NCBI GenBank assembly: GCA_022376515.1
Contig: WTXI01000004.1
Span: 558,001-622,000, forward strand
Length of the DNA: 64,000 nucleotides
From: Lactifluus volemus
Lineage: Eukaryota; Basidiomycota; Agaricomycetes; Russulales; Russulaceae
Reading direction: 5' to 3'
This document shows, one piece after another, positions 12,777 through 23,545 of this stretch. How positions within the stretch are numbered: the first letter of the stretch is position 1; every line of letters begins with the position of its first letter. Position numbers and translations under genes: made by a program. A model generated the notes under the pieces. The model saw only the letters and a program-made list of their open reading frames with translations, made no database searches and had not been told where the DNA came from.

Positions 12777-14720
12777 TCATCTATTATTATAACGTCCGGC
12801 CGGCGAAAGCGCCATCGTGATGAAGAGCAGCGTCCACAGGACACTGTTTGACATGGCAATCCTTGCGGACGAATTGAAGTTTCCACTAGAGCCCGAGTGG
12901 GAGCTCGAGGAGCTGCTGTTCGGATTGGATGCAGTACCCGTCCCAGTCCCAGTATTTGAGGTGTTGCTGGCTACCGTAACTTGGCCAGCTATGTCTGTTA
13001 TGAATAAAAAGAGGCTATGAGTCTCTCATGCATGGCTATCGGTCAACACCTACATTGGTCGAACGTCGGCAGGCTATAGTTCGTCTCTTTGTATGGTTGC
13101 GTCTTGTTGAGCGCAACCCCAATAGGGACGATGTACTAGCACAAAGGGACAAGACGAAAAGAAGGATCAGAGCCTGACGTGAGGGGGGTGAGCCAAGTGA
13201 CGCACTTTAAATGTCGTTTTGAGCTGAGGATAATAGTTGATCGCCTCCTGCATCGTATAATTGTTCACCTCATGTGTGAGCAAGATACCTCCAACAGTAT
13301 CGAATGAACCCGAGGTTGCGTTAGTTATAAACAGGTTATAGTTTGCGTCAACGGAAGCGGTGGTAACATTGGGCGAACCGGCACGCCAGTCATTCGAGTC
13401 ATACTTCCAAACGATCGTGTGCAGACCAAGTGCATGGGCGATTGCGCGAATGCGGTCCTACACCATGATGAAAAACGTCGGTATCACGATGTTCCTAAAA
13501 AATACCGGAATCAAAAAAGCGTACATCAATGTCTCCATATGGAGGACGCCAGCAAGTCGGAGTGACACCAGTGACGAGCTTGATAGCTTGGATCTATTAT
13601 GGAAAAGCACATCAGGACATGTGACGTCATCCATTGCGGGGATATCTCGGTTGCTCACGGAGTACCACAATTCCGCGAAAGCGTCTTGGCTCGCGAATGC
13701 GGTCACTACGAATAGATATCAGGAACAGAAACCATCGCACCGGAACTGAAAAGGCTCACTATAGCGATGTGACCAGGTGTCTGTCAGTCACGCGATACCA
13801 ATAATGAGCTCCAAGTGTAGTCTGAGTGATTCCCAGAATAGCACTCACGCGCGCAAATCTCGTGGCCATCTGCAAGGGCACGCTGGGCTTCAAGGGGCCA
13901 ATCCAACACATTACTCCCAATATAGAACATCGTCGCTTTTTGGTTCTGGCTCGCGAGATAGTCGTAGAACACGTTGTGAGTGCAATTAGGCCCGTCGTCG
14001 AACCCGTAACCCATCGACCTCGGCTCTGGTATGTCTGCCTGGTCATTAGGCAGTCCCGGAATGCGTGGCGTCGTGCATTGATGTATCGTCCACCCTAATT
14101 TCGAAGGAGATGTGAGCTCTCCGTTATTTTGGGAGGGGTGATGAATCACAAGAAGAGAAGGTCAATTTCTGGGTTTGTGTGCAGAAACGCGCCGCGGGCG
14201 AGCGGAAGCCGCGGGGTTCTCACATGTTCCTTGGAACATGCACGCAAAGCAGGACACGACGACATGGCACGAAAGTCACACGATTCCCGCTCGTCTCAAC
14301 AGCACCAAACGAGGTCAGTGAAAGACCACGCACAACAATCCGGATCAGTCACTTTATCATAGGTCACGTTGATGGTGCTTCCGTTCAACTGGCCCTTTGG
14401 CTGAATGTTGGTCGGAATGGAACTCGCGATACTCGCCCACATCGCTTGGCCTGCGGTATCGGTCGACAGCAGCGTCGCAGGTTGCCATATCGGTGGAAAA
14501 TTATGGATGTTCGCGACAACTGGAGCATAGGAATACCGTGTGCACTCGAGGTGGATCTAAGACGTCAATATAGAGTGGGGTGAGCTAGTGCAAAGAAGGG
14601 CACAAGGGTGCAGGGCGCACCATGTATCTGAGCCTCAGACTGTTCAGAAGAGTGGTCTTGCGCAAGGACAGAGGTCACAAAAAGAGCGGCGAGGAGCTTG
14701 GATGCGGGTAGACTGAACAT
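12777..14720 (-). CDS. Chitin deacetylase (polysaccharide deacetylase, CE4), GPI-anchored
   Basis: Removes acetyl groups from cell-wall chitin to give chitosan. Splicing by eye gives nine exons (14720-14604, 14556-14334, 14094-13849, 13780-13760, 13705-13659, 13593-13525, 13457-13206, 13135-13054, 12994-12777), in frame, 424 residues. The first intron is the least certain. A signal peptide (MFSLPASKLLAALFVTSVLA) is followed by all five NodB-fold motifs: GYGFDDGP (metal-binding Asp), HTWSH, RPPYGD, DSNDWRAG and ILLTHE. The C-terminus is Ser/Gly/Asn-rich and ends in a hydrophobic tail (SVLWTLLFITMALSP), as in GPI-anchored wall enzymes, so it should act at the plasma membrane and wall. No frameshift is needed. 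It lies divergent to the small gene at 15294. Confidence 0.88.
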
Positions 14721-15293
14721 CAGGTGCAAAGAACCGGCTTTACAAGACAACACAACCTCTCAGAACCCAATTGGGTATAGAAGTGAGCTAGGACGATGCG
14801 GGTTGGAGGAAGGAATGGAGGCAATCCGAAAAGCAACCCGGGTATGTTTCATTTTTAAGCATGAGGCAGGCCAATAATTGCGACCTGTTCTCAACCCGCG
14901 GCTTAAATGACCACAAAACCGAAGGAGGGTTCCATATCTGTTGAAAATTTCGATGCTAAATGAGGAGTGGGTGCCGTGAATGGAAGAGTTAGAGCCGGTC
15001 AGTTATTATAATTGCCACGTCCGGCCGAGTTTATCGGGGCCCAGGCAACGTTTCATGATCTCAGAAGCCATTGTGTCGCTCAATAATGTGACCCAACTTC
15101 AAATACCACGTGACAATCGGACCGCTTTATTATTCGGCCGTTGCTAGCCATCAGTCCGGTTCGGAATATGATGCGATCACACGGCTCGGCTCGGACCGCA
15201 CCCTCTTCCCCGCGGCCTCACGGTGTGTTTGAACGTGTTCAATTCCACATGGTACACTTTCTTACCTCATACCACCGCAGAACTGGAAAAAAA
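14721..15293. promoter_or_regulatory. Shared upstream region of two divergent genes
   Basis: This 573-bp gap separates the start codons of the chitin deacetylase (minus) and the small Cys-rich protein gene (plus), so both promoters must lie here. I see AT-rich patches, for example near 15005 and 15125, but no motif I can assign with confidence. Confidence 0.45.
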
Positions 15294-15590
15294 ATGTCTG
15301 AAGATCCCGTCGGCATATGTTGTTCCATTGCGGTCATAGCCTGTCTCGATGTCTACGCAGGCATCTGCGTCGATTTCATGTCGTTCCGTATGTTCTCCTC
15401 ACCGATTCGTCCCATGACGAAACTCATATTTTTGCACTCTTTAGGGCATAGTTTTACAGAGACGATGTGCAAATGTCGATGTTGTCAACGTTCCGAGAAG
15501 GTACTAGCCCTCGACGAAGGAGAGCGGGCCCCTTTGATACAGCATACTCAGCCAGCACCATCCCAATCTATGATTATCGACGGCAGTTGA
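15294..15590 (+). CDS. Small Cys-rich membrane-associated protein, function unknown
   Basis: Two exons, 15294-15387 and 15445-15590, joined across a 57-bp phase-1 intron (GTATGT to TTTAG), give 79 residues in frame. The start has AAA immediately upstream of ATG. The N-terminal part is hydrophobic and Cys-containing (GICCSIAVIACLDVYAG), followed by a basic Cys cluster (MCKCRCCQR) and an acidic-to-polar tail with ERAPLIQHTQPAPSQSM. Small fungal proteins with this layout are known to me only as hypothetical proteins, so I assign no role. The Cys cluster could be lipid-modified or bind metal. The joined frame and donor support a real gene. Confidence 0.6.
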   Translation: MSEDPVGICCSIAVIACLDVYAGICVDFMSFRMFSSPIRPMTKLIFLHSLGHSFTETMCKCRCCQRSEKVLALDEGERAPLIQHTQPAPSQSMIIDGS

Positions 15591-16550
15591 CCAGAGAAGA
15601 TTGGTTTGGGTATCTAACTCACCCTGTGGGAGTCACCGAACTCTCAGTTCGCTCATTCCGCTCCGCGTAACGACAACTCCGAGCTCCGAGGCCGTTGTTT
15701 GTAATTTATGGGGTAGTGTACGAATTTTGCGAGCACCTTCTGCTACCGATACTCGGCTCGCACCTTTCGCCAGCCACTGTATCGATCAACTCGAGCCTTA
15801 AATATAGTCGTATCCTCATTCGTTTGAACCCATCCCGTGCATAAAATATGAGATAGTACTAGCATCAGTGACCTTTTTTGAAGCGTTGTCAGGCAGACTT
15901 GCCGCCTATCCGCTTGTCGGATCTTTAAATGTCTTGGGTAGCAAGCACGCTCTCCAACTATCAGGTTTCTTAGAAGCTTGGGCCAGTTCTACAATGTCCA
16001 CATTCCCCTTTCTCGTGTGAAGTCGTACGCACCCTATACTTTCCATCCAACCACGCATGCAGTACAACATTCCGAGTCATCCACTGGCAACGATGTAATC
16101 TGGTCCGATTCGAAAGCTGACAAAAGGTCTGCCTGTCCAGTAAGCTACACCTCCCTTTCTATACATCCGGACACTCGCCCATGCGTGCATATACTGTAGT
16201 ACGGCTCAGATGAGGACGTTCACACCACCTACAAAACAAGCCGAGCTCCGCCTGCCAGCTTCCGGGGATCACTAGAAGCGCGCTTCTACGCACATCGCAA
16301 GCAAGCGTGCCAAGTCTGTGAACAAAGACGGACGTTGAAACTGGAAACCCCTCCATAGTGTCATTTTGACGTGCGTTGTTTTTCTTTCCACGGTTTGCTC
16401 GACAATCATTTGAAGCGCACGACGGTCTCGAGAGCTAGCGGTGATTCTCCCAGACGTTTCATATGACTGATAAATCATGACGTGCTCAAGGTAGTATATG
16501 AAGCGGTCCTAGGCCACTGCATGAGGCGCAAGTCATGGTTTTCCGTCTGT
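15591..16550. other. Intergenic, including the distal 5' flank of F-box copy P1
   Basis: No gene supported. About 16390-16480 is similar to 31797-31880 upstream of copy P5 (shared TTTGAAGCGCACGA), so it belongs to the duplicated 5' flank of the F-box units. The remainder shows only short open frames. Confidence 0.45.
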
Positions 16551-16600
16551 CGATGAGGAAAATAGACGCCAGCGTCCCATTTCTAGTATAGCTCAGCGCC
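16551..16600 (+). promoter_or_regulatory. Conserved upstream element, copy P1
   Basis: A block of about 45-50 bp, beginning GAGGAAAATAGACGCCAGCG and ending TAGTATAGCTCAGCGCC, lies about 90 bp upstream of the start codon. It recurs at the matching place before copies P2-P5. Conservation outside the coding sequence and the fixed position suggest a core promoter or 5' UTR role, though shared descent by duplication explains it too. Confidence 0.45.
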
Positions 16601-16688
16601 CAAGGACACGAGGATGGAGTACCGTCCACACAAGGTACTGCCGGTGTACACCGTGAACTCTTCAACCACATCGCCCATCTCCCTGAAA

Positions 16689-18314
16689 ATGCCTGGTTGC
16701 TGCTCTACCATAAGCCGTCCTTCCCTCATCAGAAGGCTCACAGGCGGCCGACGTGAACCAAGTCGTGAGTTCTAAATCTTTGCGTTCCCTTGTGTGTCTC
16801 TGATCTGTTCACAAGCTTGCGAATTAATAGAGCTCGGTAGCAATACTAGTAGACGCGGCTCACCTACTAGTCCGACTCACGGTATCCGCACCCTCAACGC
16901 TGACGTGCTCCTTGATATATTTGATCTCTATCGGCTGGCCAATGCAGACGAATATTACGATGGAACCATGATGGTCATTTCCTGGACCCGCCAACGTTGG
17001 TGGTACGACCTGGCGCATGTTTGTCGACAATGGCGAGATATTATTCTTCAATCACCATCTCGGCTCGACCTTCATCTCGTCTGCACTCATGGTGTGCCTG
17101 TAGCGAAAATGTTGGCACATTCACCACCTCTGCCACTTGTCATACTCTACAATTACACCGACTCGGACCAGGGTCCCGTGATAACAGCTAAAGATGAATC
17201 GGGTATACTTCTCGCACTTTCGCACCGTGATCGCGTGCGTCGTGTTTTGTTTCGGAGGCTCCCAAATTTGGGAAAGTACATCAAGGTTATGGACGGTCAA
17301 TTCCCAATTCTGGAACGCCTGTATATCAGTTCCAAGACCGCATTAGTCCTTCCTGTAACGTTTCAAGCGCCCAATCTACACCGTCTTGGACTGAAAACGG
17401 TTTCCCTTCCAATTCGATCACCCTTACTCACAACTACTACGAGAGTCACCTATCTCCATCTCAGCGATATCCCGGAATCCGCCTATTTCCCCCCAAGTTA
17501 CTTACTTGCCCGACTTTCAGTTATGCTCCAGCTGGAGATACTGAGGATTGAATTTCATTCCCCTCCTCCCAACCTTGATGTTGAGAGGCAGCCACCCCAT
17601 ACCCCGCGCATTACCCAAGTCGCACTTCCTAACCTACATCGGTTTGTGTACCTAGGCGTGGCTACATATCTGGATGGCCTTGTTGATCGGATCAGGGCCC
17701 CTTCCCTCAACAGCCTTATTGTCGATCTTTTCAAAGAACCTCCCGTTACTGTTCCTCACCTCTTGCGTTTCATGCAATCATCTGAGAATCTCATATTTAG
17801 CGCTTTCAAAGTCGCTTTCAAAGAGCGTTCTGTCAAATTAGATGCGGCTACGCAGAGGTCCCCCCGCTTGGAGTCGCACATCCTGTGCCGTGACATTGAC
17901 AGCCAGGTAGCGTCCGTGGTGGATATCCTCAGTGTACTGTCACCCGTACTTTCCGTCGTAAAGAAAGTCACCCTCACCGACAACGTTGTCGATAGATCGC
18001 CAGCATGGCTCGATGATGTCGGTCGAGGACAGTGGCGTGAACTTCTCAGGCCGTTCATCAATGTCAAGGCTATTCACGTGCACAAAAATCTCGTTGAAAA
18101 AATCTTCCATTCCTTACTACCTGCCGAAGGAGAACCACCACTGGAGCTCCTACCGAACCTTGACGAGGTTAGATATTTTGGAGGGCTCCAAGTCGTTGCT
18201 CAGGACGCAGTCAGTGCATTCATCAATGCAAGACGTGTAGAAGGTCGTCTCGTTAGCCTTCACATAGTGGAATCTTCCGTGATCCCCGATGACTCAGACG
18301 TGGACGTGAATTGA
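16689..18314 (+). CDS. F-box/LRR-like protein, copy P1, intact
   Basis: Reference plus-strand member. Exon 1 (16689-16764) starts MPGCCSTISRPSLIRR, and a 66-bp intron (GTGAGT at 16765 to TAG at 16830) leads into a long exon 2; the joined protein is 519 residues. An earlier AG at 16815 is also in phase and would add five residues. F-box signature: TLNADVLLDIFDLYR, then RQRWWYDLAHVCRQWRD. The family block GVPVAKMLAHSPPLPLVI follows, then degenerate leucine-rich repeats (FQAPNLHRLGLKT, LPNLHRF, RQWRELLRPF, LLPNLDEVRYFG) and the tail DDSDVDVN. No stop or frameshift. Probably a substrate receptor of an SCF-type ubiquitin ligase (family inference); target unknown. Confidence 0.85.
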
Positions 18315-19074
18315 TAAGCAGAAGTACAGGGGAGCACTGCCGCAGATACGGACCTTACAAAGGCGGAATAAAATACAAATATCCAACTTGAACTCACTAG
18401 CGTTTACTTACTGACATGTTGACCTCGAATGACTATGACATGCTCCTTCCCTTCCTTCGATTGTTCCAGCCATAGTTTAAGACTAGATAGCGTGTCGCTG
18501 TGGTGTATTCATTACCTCAACCAGTTTTCGCGTAACTTGTACCCCTAACGATCTCGTGAAATGCTGACTAATTCACTCAGGCTTGACACCACCTTTTTTT
18601 TCGTTCTTCTCGCCATGCTCACGAATGCGAAACCCCTCACGGCGAGGTTACACTAACTAACGAATCACACGCGGTTTATTTTACGCTGGAAGAATGCGTA
18701 GTCACTCCAGAGTGCGGCTACATTCTGAGACTGGGAGGGACAGGAATGTATGCGATCAATATCATCAACATTCTTGGTGGGCCCAGGTCTCAGCTGTCGC
18801 CATTTTTTCTTACTTCGCTTCTTTCGAGCCTTTTCTGGTTTGGGTCACGTAGATTCTATGACGTATGCTTGATGGCGCAGTTTCCTGGATAGTCGCTCAT
18901 CATTTCCTGCTCACCGGAATTTTCAACTTTCGAACGTCACTCTTTCCTTCCTTGTCTATAAGTCACGTTGGGTATGGGGGCCTAGCATATCGTTGAATAG
19001 TAATAAGGTCTTGTAGATGATTGAGCCGTCTCCACCACTCACTGCCACCATGATCAAAAATAGGTGTGTGCAGT
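18315..19074. other. Duplicated 3' flank of copy P1
   Basis: No gene. This flank recurs after P3 (26.95-27.8 kb) and P5 (33.8-34.5 kb), including a landmark at 18970-19060 (GTATGGGGGCCTAGCATATC, then CCACTCACTGCCACCATGAT). Its interrupted and uninterrupted forms in the other units expose the exact LINE and Plavaka insertion points. Confidence 0.6.
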
Positions 19075-19782
19075 GAGTGACCTCATGTCTTTTTTTTTTT
19101 TTTTGAATTGGGGTTTATAGTCCCCGCGTATATTGCGACAAGACTAAGTTACTCTGTACAAGGTACTATCCAATCGGAGACACAGGTAAGGGAACAAGGT
19201 AAATGAGAAGGGGAGAAAGAAGGAGTATAATAAGAGGGGGGGTTAGAAAGAGGGGAGCGCGGCCAAGGCCGGAATCATTCAAGGGGGGTCAGGGCGGGGT
19301 GGGAGGGGCCGGAGGCCTTGTTGTGAGAGGAGTAGGAATTGGGCGAGACGTCGGCCACCTGCTTCGGTAGAGAAGAGGTACTGTGAGGAGAATCCTTCGA
19401 TAGTGGAGGCGCGGTGATCAGAGTGGAGGCGGCAGTCAAAGAGGACGTGATTGATGGAGTAGCGGTGAATGGGGGCCGGTGTGGGTGGGCCTGAGTGAAG
19501 TGGTGAGAGTGTGGGTGTGAAGGGGACGTCGTTGCAGGGGCAGAAGGTGTTGTCTCCCGCTAGTGGCCGGAACTGGTCGCTGTAGTCTGCGAAGAAGGCG
19601 TGTTGACTGAGGATTTGTAGCCCGGAAGTGAAGAGGTGTCTGTTTTTGTGGGAGAGTAGTCCCCGCACGAATGGTGGAGGTCGGTTCGACGGGGTGTTGG
19701 GGCACGCGCGCCAGGCCTTGTGGCCCGGCGTGCGAGGGAGCTCCCCAGAGGCGAGCTCTTTCCCCCAGAGTGACCTCATGTC
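19075..19782 (-). mobile_element. 5'-truncated LINE (non-LTR retrotransposon) insertion with target-site duplication
   Basis: The insert body 19090-19767 is flanked by a perfect 15-bp duplication GAGTGACCTCATGTC (19075-19089 and 19768-19782). The left end is a run of 15 T, i.e. a poly(A) tail when read on the minus strand. Just inside it a short hairpin-like GGGGTTTATAGTCCCC closes the 3' UTR. The same host sequence without an insert is seen at 27.8 kb. Duplication of this length, poly(A) and 5' truncation are the hallmarks of target-primed reverse transcription. The coding remnant is listed separately. Confidence 0.85.
19279..19767 (-). pseudogene. LINE ORF2 C-terminal fragment with zinc-knuckle-like Cys/His motif
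   Basis: An open frame of about 160 codons ending at 19279. It includes YSDQFRPLAGDNTFCPCND, followed after a Pro/His-rich spacer by SINHVLFDCRLHSDHR. A CxC...H....C...H arrangement after a WxRxCPN-like stretch is what the extreme C-terminus of fungal LINE polyproteins looks like, downstream of reverse transcriptase. No RT or endonuclease motifs remain because the copy is 5'-truncated at 19767, inside the frame. The nominal first Met has no significance. Confidence 0.65.
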
Positions 19783-20786
19783 GACGGCGTCTGTGGCCGT
19801 TGAATTTAGTTGGGGCGCTGAATAAATGGGATGGAGTGGCCCGAGTGGGCAGCGGAATAATCTGGCCTTCTAGCGTTGCTAGCTGAGTTCATGCGGGAAG
19901 CGTCGACTCGGAACTGGTAATATAAATGGTCGTATAACCTATACGGCCTCGGACCTCGGATTCACGCTGCTTCGGCATTACCACCGGACCGCCTGCTCAG
20001 TCGCGCGCGCTATGTCGATGCCGCCTTTCAACTAGGATCGCGTCACACATCCGGACGTTCACTCCTCATTCCTTCGACTCATTTCCTTATATCATCGCAA
20101 ATTGGAAGCAGGCTTCAAGTCCTCCTACGCGAGGCGGAAACGCAAAGGCGGCACAGAAGCAGCAGACTCAGAACTTCCCAACGCGAACGAGGACAGAGTG
20201 ACGAGGCTGATGAGCGGACTCTGTCGTCACGGTGCTAGTTTGAAAATCGACCGTGTTTGATCCGTGCGACCTCAGAGGTCTCGGGCCAAACCCTGGAAAG
20301 CTTGCGGTGTCCGCCTGCGCGATCCTCCAAGAACCAGCCAGTCATCGCTATGTTTGTTTCGCTATCCTTGGGAGAAGAAACTATGCACACCGAAAAAGGA
20401 GGCTGTAACTATATGTCTAGATTTGTACATTTGTCAGTGCTGCGACCTGCGTACAGACGTTTTGTGCATCACATGTTCGTGACGTGGCGTCGGACCAGTA
20501 CTTCAACTATTTGTAAGTAGTAGCGTATTGGCCCATCTGCCGCGGCGCTGAGCGCTCACATATGTGAACGTATATGAGCGTGCGAAGTGTGGGATTGAGG
20601 CCACGACAGCGAGGAATGTGGTCTGCCACTGGGAGAGTCGGTATCGCCGGTATCTTACCCGCACACCACAAGTAGAGTTGACTAGTATTACTGTAACTCG
20701 TTCAAGTTCCCATCACACAAATCTGTGACATAGGACTTGTATTTGGGTTTCAGTGGGGGAATGCGGCCTCGTCGAGCGCAGCTAAT
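19783..20786. other. Continuation of duplicated flank between P1 and P2
   Basis: No gene supported. Long parts resemble 27.82-28.58 kb (for example GGCAGCAGACTCAGAA-like, CCAGCCAGTCAT-like and GTATTGGCCCATCTG stretches), so this is the same duplicated unit. Open frames in this shared region are disrupted differently in the two copies, which argues against a conserved gene. Confidence 0.5.
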
Positions 20787-20825
20787 GACGAGGAAAATAG
20801 ACGCCAGCATTCTTAGCTCAACGCC
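20787..20825 (+). promoter_or_regulatory. Conserved upstream element, copy P2
   Basis: Counterpart of the block before P1, with GACGAGGAAAATAGACGCC preserved but the middle shortened and the TAGTATAG part lost. It lies about 185 bp before the copy P2 start codon, farther than in P1. Confidence 0.4.
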
Positions 20826-22261
20826 TAGAAAAGGAACACCATCATCGGGTATCAGCGGTCACGCATCACGTTGCGTGTCACAGCAGTGTTGGCTCGACTT
20901 ACGCATCTGATTGCGAGCTGCGTTCCCAACAACTAGTACTACGGTAGTACTGCCAGTGTACGCCGTGAACTCTTCATTCACATCCAAGTCGTTTCTCACC
21001 TCCCTGAAAATGTCTGGTCTCTTCTCTACCTCTTCCCCGGGCCTCATTAGAAGTTCCACGGGCGGCCGACATGAACTTGAACCAAGTCGTGAGTTCTAAA
21101 CCTTCGTGTCTCCCTTTGTATCCCGGATGTGTTCACAAACCTGCGAATTAATAGGGCTCAACAGCAACAGACACTCACCTACTAGTCCCAATCACGGCGT
21201 CCATATCCTCAATGATGACGTGCTTCTTAATATCTTTGATCTCTATCGGCTGTCCAACCGAGACGAATATTACCGTGACGATGGAAACTTGATGGTCGTT
21301 TGCTGGACCCGCCAACGTTGGTGGTACAAACTGGCGCATGTTTGTCGACAATGGCGAAATATTATTCTTCAATCGCCGTCTCAGCTCGACATTCATCTCT
21401 TCTGCACTCATGGTGTCCCTGTAGCAGACATGTTGGCACATTCACCACCTCTGCCACTTATCATCTACTACAATTGCACCGACCAGAGTCCCATGATAAC
21501 AACAAAAGATGAATCGGGTATACTTCTCGCACTCTCACACCGTGATCGCGTGCGCCGTATCTTCCTTTGGATGCTCCCAAATTTAGGCAAGTTCATCTCA
21601 GCTATGAAGGGTCAATTCCCAGTTCTGGAACGCATGAATATCCGTTCTGTGGCCCAAGTTGCCCTTCCTGTAAAGTTTCAAGCTCCCAATCTACGCCAGT
21701 TTGGGCTGAAGACGGCTTCCCTTCCAATTCGATCACCCTTACTCATAACTACTACGAGACTCGCCTATCTCAATCTTGACAATATCCCGGCATCCGCCTA
21801 TTTCCCCCCAAGTTACTTACTTGCCCGACTTTCACTTATGCCCCAGCTGGAGACATTGTCCATTAGATTTCATTCTCTTCTTCCCAACCGTAATGTTGAG
21901 AGGCAGCCACTCCATCCCCCGGGCATTACCCAAGTCTCACTTCCTAACCTACGTCGGTTTGCGTTCCGAGGCGCGGCCACATATCTGGATGGCCTTGTTG
22001 ATCGGATCAGGTCCCCTTCCCTCAACAGCCTTAGTGCCCATCTTTTTAGTGAAACCCCCGTTACTGTTCCCCACCTCTCGAATTTCCTGCAATCATTTGA
22101 GAATCTCATATTTAGCGCTGTCAAAGCCACTTTCAAAGTGAATTCTGTCCACATTGACGCGACTACTTCGAGGATCCCCCGCTTGGAGTTGCACATTGTG
22201 TGCCTGTGCTGTTACCCTGACAGGCTGGTAGCGTCCGCGGTGGATATCTTCAGTGTACTTT

Positions 22262-22714
22262 TGTTGAAATGCAGCGGCTGAGGATAAGATAAGATAACGC
22301 TAGATCACTAGATCACTAGCGTTCAGTTCGAGGTTCACGAGACTATATTAAATAAGCGAGATGTACCTAGATCACTAGCGCTAGATAATAAGACGCGTCA
22401 ATCCAGAATGGTATGTAGGGTGATGTAAGCGATACTCACTTCAGTTCGAGGTTCACGAGACTGAAGTGAAAGACAGTAAATACGACTCTTTAAATATCTA
22501 GAACGAGTGTGCATTGGCTAAAGCCTCATACAATAAATCTACAATAAAGACAATGAATTAATTGTAATTAAGCGATAATGAGAGCGTGCACAATGCAAAG
22601 GAATGTATATAATCATTATCTACTAGTATCTACATTGTACGCTTGGACGGTTAGATCGGTCCGTGACACTGTCCGTACTGCCCGGGAATGTTCCGCGCTA
22701 CCGGCCGTCTCACA
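22262..22714. mobile_element. Solo LTR with 5-bp target-site duplication
   Basis: The insert begins TGTTGAAATG and ends CGTCTCACA, giving the TG...CA ends of an LTR, and is flanked by ACTTT on both sides (22257-22261 and 22715-22719). The uninterrupted equivalent is seen at about 33480 in copy P5. There are no coding motifs; at 453 bp this fits a solo LTR left by recombination of a Gypsy or Copia element. It contains AT-rich TATA-like sequence near 22345 and a 23-bp direct repeat (22322-22344 and 22440-22462). Orientation is undetermined. Confidence 0.7.
22436..22469. repeat. Perfect 10-bp stem, 14-nt loop inside the solo LTR
   Basis: TCACTTCAGT (22436-22445) pairs with ACTGAAGTGA (22460-22469) around a 14-base loop. 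The loop and part of the stem match a second copy of the same string at 22322-22344 that lacks the right arm. In an LTR such a hairpin could act in termination or polyadenylation, but no function can be shown here. Confidence 0.5.
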
Positions 22715-23439
22715 ACTTTCACTCGTACTTTCTGTCGTAAAGAAAGTCACACTCACTGCCGACCGTATTTTCAATCGATCGCTAGCATGGCGCTATGATA
22801 TCGGCCCCCAAAGACAGTGGCGTGAACTTCTTAGGCCATTCACCAATGTCAAGGCCATTAATGTGCAAGGAAATCTCGTCGACAAAATCTTCCATTCCTT
22901 ACTATCTGATGAACTTGAAGGAGAACCACTACTGGAGCTCCTGCCGAACCTTGAGGAGGTTAGATGTCCTGGAAGGCTCGATCCTCTGAGTCAGGATGCA
23001 GTTAGTGCATTCATCGATGCACGACGTGTAGAAGGCCATCTCGTTAGCCTTCACATGGTAGAATCTTCCATGTTCCCCGATGACTCAGACTCGGACGTGA
23101 ATTGATAGGCAGAAGTACAGGTGAACACTGCAGAGACTGATCTGCCAGTGGTAGAGGTGGAACACAATGCGTTCTCGATATCGTGACAAATATCCATCTC
23201 ACTGGCCTAAAGGTTTACACTTACTGGTACGTTGATAACTATGACACAGCCCTTCTCTTTCTTCGATTTTTTCAGCTATAATTTAAGCCTGGATAGCTTG
23301 TCACTGTGGCGTATTCATTACAACTTGAATTTCTTTGCCTTCCTCGACCAGTTTTCGTGTAACCTGTAGCTCTTACGATCTCACGAATGCTAGTGACTCA
23401 TGCCAGTGCTGACTAATTCACCCGGTGTTACTGCCTTCA

Positions 23440-23545
23440 CGATAGAAAATGCCACTGTGCAACCACTTCTCTATGGTGTCTGTGCATATCTTGCCAGTCC
23501 CACAGAGTGTGGAATTGTCGCTGTGCCGCCACAAGTATGTCACCA
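23440..23545 (+). other. Coding-like segment related to 24190-24390
   Basis: It translates to PLLYGVCAYLASPTECGIV, which aligns with PLIDAVREYLANPAEFEVV at 24.2 kb. The DNA is also clearly alike (TCTTGC.A.TCCC.C.GAGT). Two diverged copies of one ancestral exon are likely. I do not recognise the protein. Confidence 0.35.

Larger units (their letters stand above)
21010..23105 (+). pseudogene. F-box/LRR-like family copy P2, disrupted by a solo LTR
   Basis: Exon 1 is 21010-21088 (MSGLFSTSSPGLIR, 26 codons plus 1 nt), the intron 21089-21154, and exon 2 runs open to the insertion. In this copy the alternative CACAAG acceptor is CACAAAC, so only the TAG acceptor at 21154 remains; this supports TAG as the true site in the family. 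F-box: HILNDDVLLNIFDLYR, then RQRWWYKLAHVCRQWRN. After the 453-bp LTR at 22262 the same frame resumes (LVLSVVKKVTLT) and runs to the normal end SDSDVN at 23105. The LTR and its duplication are the only lesion I see, so inactivation is likely recent. Confidence 0.8.

Noticed and set aside
16765..16815. 51-bp version of intron 1 in copy P1 ending at CACAAG
   Set aside because: In phase, but the AG is absent in P2, P4, P5 and P7, while the TAG 15 bp later is present in all copies.
19090..19104. Run of 15 T considered as a transcription terminator
   Set aside because: The matching duplication at both ends shows it is the poly(A) tail of a retrotransposed LINE read on the other strand.
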